In this document: one piece after another, positions 29,986 to 35,124 of the stretch
Position numbering within the stretch: the first letter of the stretch is position 1
Layout of the letters: every line of letters begins with the position of its first letter
Assembly (NCBI GenBank): GCA_050485905.1
Contig: JBJHCH010000020.1
Span: 1-39,547, forward strand
Reading direction: 5' to 3'
DNA: 39,547 nt
From: JAWLCA01 sp050485905
GTDB taxonomy: Bacteria > Pseudomonadota > Alphaproteobacteria > Rhodobacterales > Rhodobacteraceae
Translations under genes and position numbers: made by a program
Notes under the pieces: model-generated
Told to the model about the DNA's origin: nothing
The model's database searches: none
What the model saw: the letters and a program-made list of their open reading frames with translations, nothing else

Positions 29986-30483
29986 CTAGTAGATGTAGCG
30001 GATCTGCTCGGTCCAGAAGCGCTCCATCCGGCGCAGCGCGGTGTTCACGTCGTCCAGACCGTCAGCGCCCAGCATGCCTTTGCTTTCCAGCGCATCGGCA
30101 TGGCGGTCGAAGAGTTCCGCCACCATCAGGCGCAGCTTGCGGCCCTTGTCGGTCAGCTTCACGCGCACCGAGCGGCGATCGACGTGGCAACGCTGGTGGT
30201 GCATGTAGCCCATCTCCACCAGCTTCTTCAGGTTGTAGCTGACATTCGAGCCCTGGTAGTAGCCGCGCGATTTCAACTCGCCCGCCGTTACCTCGTTGTC
30301 GCCGATGTTGAACAGCAGAAGCGCCTGGACCGCATTGATCTCCAGCACGCCCAGCCGCTCGAACTCGTCCTTGACGACGTCGAGCAAGAGCCGGTGAAGA
30401 CGTTCCACCAGAGCCAGCGTTTCGAGATAGGTGGTCAGCCCCGTGGGCTCGGGACGCACCTGTACGGGGGAAAACACACTCAT
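29986..30483 (-). CDS. ldtR: MarR-family regulator, LdtR-like
   Basis: The 165-residue winged-helix regulator contains LVERLHRLLLDVVKDEFERLG, INAVQALLLFNIGDNEVTAGELKSRGYYQGSNVSYNLKKLVEMGYM (HTH and recognition helix) and the wing CHVDRRSVRVKLTDKGR. The wording of these segments is close to LdtR of Liberibacter and Sinorhizobium, a MarR-type activator linked to L,D-transpeptidase genes and osmotic tolerance; I recall this from memory. The start follows GGAGTGACAG. The upstream region has a TTAA-flanked dyad (30546-30573) that may be the operator or promoter. An L,D-transpeptidase gene is present at 3705-4214, but direct control is untested. It is followed by the methyltransferase gene on the same strand after about 95 bp and a hairpin. 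Confidence 0.85.
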   Translation of the reverse strand: MSVFSPVQVRPEPTGLTTYLETLALVERLHRLLLDVVKDEFERLGVLEINAVQALLLFNIGDNEVTAGELKSRGYYQGSNVSYNLKKLVEMGYMHHQRCHVDRRSVRVKLTDKGRKLRLMVAELFDRHADALESKGMLGADGLDDVNTALRRMERFWTEQIRYIY

Positions 30484-30543
30484 CTGTCACTCCGCCATGG
30501 TCTTGCCGTGGAAGGAGAGATTCGGTTGGAATGGCGAACATTC

Positions 30544-30573
30544 GGTTAAACGATATCGCTATTTTTCGTTAAA
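30544..30573. promoter_or_regulatory. TTAA-flanked dyad upstream of the LdtR-like gene
   Basis: TTAAACGA (30546-30553) and TCGTTAAA (30566-30573) form an imperfect inverted repeat around GATATC in an AT-rich patch 63-90 bp upstream of the regulator start. It is a plausible autoregulatory site or promoter. It also resembles the T-rich end of the dispersed 75-bp repeat (AAACGATTTCGCATTTTTTGTTAA type). Confidence 0.4.
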
Positions 30574-30586
30574 TGCGCGCACGCCG

Positions 30587-30862
30587 TCAGTTTTCGGGCG
30601 AAAGCCGCGTCCGGGCATGGTCCGACAGCTCTGCCACCAGCGGCGCGAAGCTGGCGGGCGACGCGGCGGCGCCGGTGACCCAGGCGTAGAGATCGTGGTC
30701 GTTCTGCTCCAGCAATCCGTCAAAGGCCGCCAGCATCTCTGGCGTCATGGCCGACAGCCGCTCGTCCGCATAGGGGCCGAGGATCAGGTCCATTTCCTTG
30801 GTGCCGCGCCGCCAGGCGCGCATCCGCATCCGCTTGATCCGCGCTGCCGAATCCTCGGCCAT
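30587..30862 (-). CDS. sdhE: Succinate dehydrogenase assembly factor 2 (SdhE/Sdh5)
   Basis: SdhE promotes covalent attachment of FAD to the succinate dehydrogenase flavoprotein in the cytoplasm. The 91-residue protein shows the family signature RRGTKEMDLILGPYAD (RGxxE) near residue 18 and LEQNDHDLYAWVTG in the middle, in a five-helix bundle of usual length. The ATG shares its first A with the stop of the XRE regulator upstream (TGATG), so it is the second gene of a coupled two-gene operon. The pairing of sdhE with an XRE regulator is not something I can explain; the sdh genes themselves are not in the window. An extragenic T-rich dyad follows its stop. Confidence 0.93.
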   Translation of the reverse strand: MAEDSAARIKRMRMRAWRRGTKEMDLILGPYADERLSAMTPEMLAAFDGLLEQNDHDLYAWVTGAAASPASFAPLVAELSDHARTRLSPEN

Positions 30863-31266
30863 CAGGCGGCCTTCAGCAGCGCACGCAGCCGCGCCTCCAC
30901 CGCACCCAGCCGGTCGGCACTGGCGCTGAGTTCCATGCGCAGGTTCTGCACCTCGGTCAGCGCCTCGCTGACATGCTGGGTGACCGAGGGATCGAGCGTG
31001 CCGTCGGAGGGTGGCTCGACGCCTTCGCCCTGGCCGGTCAGCAGCCAGCGGATCGACACGTTCAGCATCCCCGCCACCATCTGCAGCTTGTTGCCGCGCG
31101 GCTCTGCCACATCGTCTTCCCAAGCGGCCAGAGTGGTCAGTTTTACCCCCAGCCGCTGCGCCAGTTCTTCGCGCGCCATACCCGCGGCCTCGCGCGCGCC
31201 GGCAAGCCGGTCGCCGAAGGTCGCGGTCTCGTCACTATACCAGCTGGATTCCAGATCCGGCGTCAT
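30862..31266 (-). CDS. XRE-family HTH regulator with C-terminal coiled coil
   Basis: The 134-residue protein has a Cro/CI-type helix-turn-helix at about 17-76 (FGDRLAGAREAAGMAREELAQRLGVKLTTLAAWEDDVAEPRGNKLQ in several helices, then MLNVSIRWLLTGQG). The C-terminal stretch 100-134 is a short predicted coiled coil (LTEVQNLRMELSASADRLGAVEARLRAL), probably for dimerisation. The helix pattern WLLTGQG is typical of phage-repressor-like regulators that are part of the chromosome core in alphaproteobacteria. It is translated in overlap with sdhE and is divergent from the aspartate aminotransferase gene; the two promoters appear to overlap face to face. The target genes are unknown, but autoregulation and control of the neighbouring promoter are plausible. 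Confidence 0.88.
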   Translation of the reverse strand: MTPDLESSWYSDETATFGDRLAGAREAAGMAREELAQRLGVKLTTLAAWEDDVAEPRGNKLQMVAGMLNVSIRWLLTGQGEGVEPPSDGTLDPSVTQHVSEALTEVQNLRMELSASADRLGAVEARLRALLKAA

Positions 31267-31286
31267 GCCTCTCTCCCCGATATCGC

Positions 31287-31315
31287 TTGAACGTCGTCAG
31301 TGCCCACCCTAAGAC
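31287..31315 (+). promoter_or_regulatory. Candidate promoter of the aspartate aminotransferase gene
   Basis: TTGAAC (31287-31292), 17 bp, TAAGAC (31310-31315); the ATG is 34 bp downstream. This is one of the better matches in the window. Its -10 overlaps the -10 of the opposing candidate promoter. Confidence 0.52.
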
Positions 31316-31334
31316 ATGGCCCCGGCAAGTTCAA
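31306..31334 (-). promoter_or_regulatory. Candidate promoter of the XRE-sdhE operon
   Basis: On the minus strand TTGAAC (complement of 31329-31334), 17 bp, TAGGGT (complement of 31306-31311); the ATG is 39 bp downstream. It faces and overlaps the aminotransferase promoter. Confidence 0.42.
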
Positions 31335-31349
31335 ACCGGAGTTCCCCCA

Positions 31350-32552
31350 ATGGCCTTTCTCTCCGACATGCTGGCGCGTGTGAAACCGTCCCCGACGATC
31401 GCGGTGACCAACAAGGCGCGCGAGTTGAAGGCCGCCGGCAAGGACGTGATCGGCCTTGGTGCAGGTGAGCCGGATTTCGACACGCCGGACAACATCAAGG
31501 AGGCCGCCAAGCGCGCCATCGACGAGGGCAAGACCAAGTATACCGCCGTCGATGGCATACCGGAACTGAAGCAGGCGATCTGCGACAAGTTCCTGCGCGA
31601 GAACGGGCTGAGCTACTCGCCGTCGCAGGTGACCGTCGGCACGGGCGGCAAGCAGGTGCTTTACAACGCGCTGGTCGCCACGCTGAACCCGGGCGATGAG
31701 GTGATCGTGCCCGCGCCCTACTGGGTCAGCTATCCCGACATGGTGCTGCTGGCGGGCGGGCGGCCCGTGGCGGTGGATTGCCCCATCGACACCGGGTTCA
31801 AGCTGACGCCAAAGACGCTGGAAGACGCGATAACTGACAAGACCAAGTGGCTGATCTTCAACTCTCCGTCGAACCCCACGGGGGCGGGATACACCTGGGA
31901 CGAGTTGAAGGCGCTGACCGATGTGCTGCTGCGCCATCCCCATGTCTGGGTGCTGACCGACGACATGTACGAGCATCTGGTCTATGGCGATTTCACCTTC
32001 TGCACCCCGGCCGAGGTGGAGCCGCAGCTTTACGACCGCACGCTGACGGTGAACGGGGTCAGCAAGGCCTATGCGATGACCGGCTGGCGGATCGGCTATG
32101 CGGCGGGGCCTGAAGCGCTGATCAAGGCGATGGGCAAGGTGCAGTCGCAATCGACATCGAACCCCTGCTCGGTCAGCCAGTGGGCGGCGTTCGAGGCGCT
32201 GACCGGGCCGCAGGACTACATCAAGGAAAGCCGCGTGGCGTTCCAGCGCCGGCGCGATCTGGTGGTTGGCATGCTGAACGACGCCGAAGGTGTGGAGTGC
32301 CCGATGCCGGAGGGGGCGTTCTACGTCTACCCCTCCATCGCCGGCTGCATCGGCAAGACCAGCGCCGGCGGGGCGAAGATCACCGATGACGAAGCCTTTG
32401 CCACCGCGCTGCTGGAAGAGGCTGGAGTCGCCGTGGTGTTCGGCGCGGCTTTCGGGCTGTCGCCGCATTTCCGGGTCAGCTATGCCACGTCCGACGATGT
32501 GCTGCGCGAAGCCTGCAGCCGGATTCAGACCTTTTGCGCCGGGTTGAAGTGA
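31350..32552 (+). CDS. aatA: Aspartate/aromatic aminotransferase (class I, AspC/AatA-like)
   Basis: This PLP enzyme transfers the amino group between aspartate (or prephenate/aromatic amino acids) and 2-oxoglutarate. The 400-residue protein is of the Ib subgroup type. Landmarks are VIGLGAGEPDFDTP near residue 33, KYTAVDGIPELKQAI, VGTGGKQVLYNAL, PYWVSYPDMV, LIFNSPSNPTGAGY, VLTDDMYEHLVYGDF and the PLP lysine K239 in NGVSKAYAMTGWRIGY. The Arg in the C-terminal HFRVSYATS binds the alpha-carboxylate. The start ATG 31350 is behind GGAG; the open frame upstream overlaps the XRE gene and is not used. The family commonly also acts as prephenate aminotransferase in alphaproteobacteria, so the substrate is not settled. 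The nitroreductase gene follows 34 bp later. Confidence 0.94.
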   Translation: MAFLSDMLARVKPSPTIAVTNKARELKAAGKDVIGLGAGEPDFDTPDNIKEAAKRAIDEGKTKYTAVDGIPELKQAICDKFLRENGLSYSPSQVTVGTGGKQVLYNALVATLNPGDEVIVPAPYWVSYPDMVLLAGGRPVAVDCPIDTGFKLTPKTLEDAITDKTKWLIFNSPSNPTGAGYTWDELKALTDVLLRHPHVWVLTDDMYEHLVYGDFTFCTPAEVEPQLYDRTLTVNGVSKAYAMTGWRIGYAAGPEALIKAMGKVQSQSTSNPCSVSQWAAFEALTGPQDYIKESRVAFQRRRDLVVGMLNDAEGVECPMPEGAFYVYPSIAGCIGKTSAGGAKITDDEAFATALLEEAGVAVVFGAAFGLSPHFRVSYATSDDVLREACSRIQTFCAGLK

Positions 32553-32586
32553 CCGCCCGCCGCCGGTCGGCCTTGGGGAGATGACG

Positions 32587-33165
32587 ATGCCTGTGCCGAA
32601 CCCCGCCGCGCTGGAATTCCTGCTGACGCGCCGCTCGCGCCCGGCAAAGATGCTGCGCGCCCCGGTGCCAGCGCGGGACGAGTTGACGACGCTGCTGACC
32701 GCGGCGGCGCGCAACCCCGACCACGGCAAGCTGGAACCCTGGCGCTTCATCGTGCTGGAAAAGCCCGCCCTCGCGCGGCTGGCCGCGCAGGCTGCGGCGC
32801 GCGGTGCCGAGATGGGGTTGGAGCAGGACCGCATCGAGAAGGGCGCGGCGCAGTTCGCTCAGGCCGATCTTGCCGTCGTGGTCGTGGCATCCCCGAAACC
32901 GTCAGAGAAGATTCCCGAGATCGAGCAGGTACTCTCGGTCGGCGCGGTCTGCCTTGGCCTTCTGAATGCGGCGCTGGCGTCCGGCTGGGGGGCCTGCTGG
33001 CTGACCGGCTGGCATGTCCACGACCGCGCCTTCAGGGAGTCTGCTCTTGGGCTTGCATCGCATGAGTTTGTTGCCGGGCTTGTCCATATCGGCACCGAGG
33101 CGATGGCCCCGCCGGACCGTCCGCGCCCCGATGTGGCGGCGCTGACCACCTGGATCGCGGATTGA
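32587..33165 (+). CDS. Nitroreductase family protein (YdjA-like)
   Basis: The 192-residue flavoprotein belongs to the small FMN-dependent nitroreductases. The N-terminal ALEFLLTRRSRPAKML carries the phosphate-contacting RRS, followed by AARNPDHGKLEPWRFIVL, a signature of the YdjA subgroup, and GLLNAALASGWGACWLTGW near residue 125, where FMN-binding residues lie. It probably acts as a homodimer using NAD(P)H; the natural substrate is unknown. The start is ATG 32587, since GGGGAG (32575-32580) is well spaced for it and touches the alternative ATG 32581. The stop overlaps the start of the EI24 gene as TTGA, so both are likely translated from one transcript with the aminotransferase. Confidence 0.9.
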   Translation: MPVPNPAALEFLLTRRSRPAKMLRAPVPARDELTTLLTAAARNPDHGKLEPWRFIVLEKPALARLAAQAAARGAEMGLEQDRIEKGAAQFAQADLAVVVVASPKPSEKIPEIEQVLSVGAVCLGLLNAALASGWGACWLTGWHVHDRAFRESALGLASHEFVAGLVHIGTEAMAPPDRPRPDVAALTTWIAD

Positions 33166-33854
33166 TCTGGATCGACTTCCTGCGCGCCCTGGGTCAGCTC
33201 GGCGACCCGCGCTTCCGCCGCGTTCTCTGGCTTGGTCTGGCGCTGTCTGTCGCGCTGCTGGTCGGCGTCTATGCGCTGTTCCTTGGTGTGATCCAGTGGG
33301 TCACGCCCGAGGTGCTGGTTCTGCCCTTTGTGGGCGAGGTGCACGGCCTCGGCATGCTGCTGTCCTTTGCCTCGCTGCTGTTCATGATCGGCTTGTCGGT
33401 GTTCCTGATGATGCCGGTCGCATCGGTCTTCACCGGGTTCTTCCTCGACGATGTGGCCCAGGCGGTCGAGGACCGGCACTACCCTGAACTGCCGCCTGCC
33501 GCGGGTGTCACGCTCTACGAGTCGGTGGTGGATTCGATCAATTACTTCTTCCTGCTGATCACGGTGAACATCCTGGCGCTGGCGCTCTATGCCTTTGCCG
33601 GTCCCTTTGCGATCCTGACCTTCTGGGCGCTGAACGGCTATCTGCTGGGGCGGGAATACTTCGTCATGGTGGCGATGCGGCGGCTGGGGCGGCAGGGCGC
33701 GCGGGATCTGCGCAAGCGGCACTGGCTGTCGGTCTGGGCCGCGGGCACGCTGATGGCGGCGCCGCTGACGGTGCCCTTCGTCAACCTGTTCGTGCCGGTG
33801 CTGGGTGCTGCAACCTTCACGCATTTCTTTCACCGGCTCAGCCGGTCGGGTTAG
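33162..33854 (+). CDS. EI24 domain membrane protein (CysZ-like)
   Basis: The 230-residue protein has four or more strong membrane segments: VLWLGLALSVALLVGVYALFL (about 21-41), GMLLSFASLLFMIGLSVFLMM (62-82), FFLLITVNILALALYAFAG (130-148) and TLMAAPLTVPFVNLFVPVLG (200-219). It also has the EI24-type VASVFTGFFLDDVAQAVEDRHYP after the second segment. EI24 proteins include CysZ sulfate permeases; this subgroup is uncharacterised. The start is TTG 33162, overlapping the nitroreductase stop as TTGA. That gives the family-like MIWIDFLRALGQLGDPRFRRVL, and no other start preserves it. The gene end overlaps the end of the convergent DUF1467 gene by 17 bp. Confidence 0.85.
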   Translation: MIWIDFLRALGQLGDPRFRRVLWLGLALSVALLVGVYALFLGVIQWVTPEVLVLPFVGEVHGLGMLLSFASLLFMIGLSVFLMMPVASVFTGFFLDDVAQAVEDRHYPELPPAAGVTLYESVVDSINYFFLLITVNILALALYAFAGPFAILTFWALNGYLLGREYFVMVAMRRLGRQGARDLRKRHWLSVWAAGTLMAAPLTVPFVNLFVPVLGAATFTHFFHRLSRSG

Positions 33855-34119
33855 GCCCCAACCGCCCGAACCAGTCCAGATCGCGCACCGTGATCACGCC
33901 CGACAGGATCACCCCTGCAATCACGATCCACAGCACAACGGAAATAATCGTCGCCAACCGCAGCTTTCGCCGCATCTGGGGATCGGACGGGGCCGAGGAG
34001 GGCGTGCCGGGCACCACGTCCCCTGCCTCGCCCTGCGTGGTCAGGCGCAGGGGCAGGATGATCATCAGCGTCATGAACCAGATGACCGCAAACAGGACGA
34101 GGGCCGAGGTGATGCTCAT
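33838..34119 (-). CDS. DUF1467 family membrane protein
   Basis: The 93-residue protein has two membrane segments, ITSALVLFAVIWFMTLMIILP (3-23) and LATIISVVLWIVIAGVILSGV (55-75), separated by a cytoplasmic or periplasmic loop with VVPGTPSSAPSDPQMRRK. This is the typical two-helix form of DUF1467, a small alphaproteobacterial family usually next to methylmalonyl-CoA epimerase. Its function is unknown. The ATG overlaps the epimerase stop as ATGA, so the two are translationally coupled. The last 17 bp overlap the convergent EI24 gene, leaving no room for a conventional terminator between them. Confidence 0.88.
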   Translation of the reverse strand: MSITSALVLFAVIWFMTLMIILPLRLTTQGEAGDVVPGTPSSAPSDPQMRRKLRLATIISVVLWIVIAGVILSGVITVRDLDWFGRLGPNPTG

Positions 34120-34514
34120 ATCTGTTCCAGTTCCACCAGCGTCCCGGTGAAGTCCTTGGGATGCAGGAAGATCACCGGCTTGCCGTGGGCGCCGATCTTC
34201 GGTGCGCCCAGCACGCGGGCGCCTGACTGGCGCATCCGTTCGGCGGCGGCCTCGATATCCTCCACCTCGTAGCAGATGTGGTGGATTCCGCCGGCGGGGT
34301 TCTTGTCCAGAAAGCCGCGGATCGGGCTGTCGCCGCCCAAGGGGTGCAGCAGTTCGATCTTGGTGTTCGGCAGTTCGATGAACACCACCGTCACCCCGTG
34401 ATCGGGTTCGTCCTGCGGGGCGCCGACCTTGGCACCCAGCGTGTCGCGGTACTGTGCGGCTGCGGCGTCGAGGTCGGGCACTGCGATTGCAACGTGGTTG
34501 AGACGACCGATCAT
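34116..34514 (-). CDS. mce: Methylmalonyl-CoA epimerase
   Basis: The enzyme interconverts the (R) and (S) epimers of methylmalonyl-CoA in propionyl-CoA and ethylmalonyl-CoA pathway flux. The 132-residue protein is a two-module VOC-fold metalloenzyme. Metal ligands are visible as H7 (GRLNHVAIAV), H78/H79 (GGIHHICYEV) and Glu128 (TLVELEQ). It also shows VVFIELPNTKIELLHPLG and VLGAPKIGAHGKPVIFLHPKDF. The start MIGRLNHVAI (ATG 34512-34514) is the family start; the long open frame further upstream runs through the HPF gene in another frame. It overlaps DUF1467 by 4 bp and is preceded 80 bp upstream by the HPF gene end. Confidence 0.93.
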   Translation of the reverse strand: MIGRLNHVAIAVPDLDAAAAQYRDTLGAKVGAPQDEPDHGVTVVFIELPNTKIELLHPLGGDSPIRGFLDKNPAGGIHHICYEVEDIEAAAERMRQSGARVLGAPKIGAHGKPVIFLHPKDFTGTLVELEQI

Positions 34515-34594
34515 GGCAACTCCGGGCTGTTCTGGGCCGTTATGCGGCCCACGGCATCGCTGATCAAGGGGCGCAAAGCCGCAGGCCGGGTGGG

Positions 34595-34924
34595 TCAACG
34601 ACCCGGATTGGGCCGACGATCCAGCTTGCCGAATTCGCTGTCCAGCAGGTTGCGCAACTTCTTCCCCGCGCCGCGCAACGAGGCTTCGACATCCCGCGCA
34701 TTCTCGCTGACGGCCAGCGGACGCAGCCCCTCGGGGCGAACCTCTATGTTGCAGCGATGGTCGTCGCTGCCACCCCGGCCGGCGTTCACATCCGTCAGAT
34801 GCACCTCTACCCGGCTGATCCGCGCCGCGTGATGGCCGATATGCCCGGCAACGATCTCGCGTGCGACATCCTTCAGCCGTTGGTCGCCCTGGATGCTGCT
34901 GTCGGTGTTGATCTGGATATGCAT
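34595..34924 (-). CDS. HPF/RaiA family ribosome-associated protein
   Basis: The 109-residue protein has the single S30AE-like domain of short hibernation factors: MHIQINTDSSIQG, LKDVAREIVAGHIGHHAARISRVEVHLTDVN, then CNIEVRPEGLRPLAVSENARDVEASLRGAGKKLRNLLDSEFGKL. Proteins of this type bind the ribosome decoding region and stabilise inactive ribosomes under stress; some short alphaproteobacterial members are uncharacterised, so the exact class (HPF short or RaiA) is open. It has the usual length of the short form, lacking the dimerising tail of long HPF. The start follows GGAGGATCC. A likely promoter is at 34950-34977. It is divergent from the multi-PAS kinase gene. Confidence 0.85.
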   Translation of the reverse strand: MHIQINTDSSIQGDQRLKDVAREIVAGHIGHHAARISRVEVHLTDVNAGRGGSDDHRCNIEVRPEGLRPLAVSENARDVEASLRGAGKKLRNLLDSEFGKLDRRPNPGR

Positions 34925-34949
34925 GGATCCTCCATCCTTCGCTTCTTTC

Positions 34950-34977
34950 CAGATATGGGATGCTGAAAGCAGCGCAA
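34950..34977 (-). promoter_or_regulatory. Candidate promoter of the HPF gene
   Basis: On the minus strand TTGCGC (complement of 34972-34977), 16 bp, TATCTG (complement of 34950-34955); the ATG is 25 bp downstream. Pattern match only. Confidence 0.42.
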
Positions 34978-35124
34978 GGGGCGTTTCCTTTTGGTCGCGC
35001 CCTGAGGTGTGCAACGCGGCCATGATTGAGCGCGACGATTACCAGAAGCAAAGATTTCTATATCTTTCCGTCGCGGACAACTCCACCTTAAGGCGAGTGC
35101 AGGCGGCGTCGAGGCGAGGCGGAT

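Noticed and set aside
34925..35124. Small gene between HPF and the multi-PAS kinase
   Set aside because: Open frames here lack a ribosome site and codon bias; the region is better explained as a divergent promoter.
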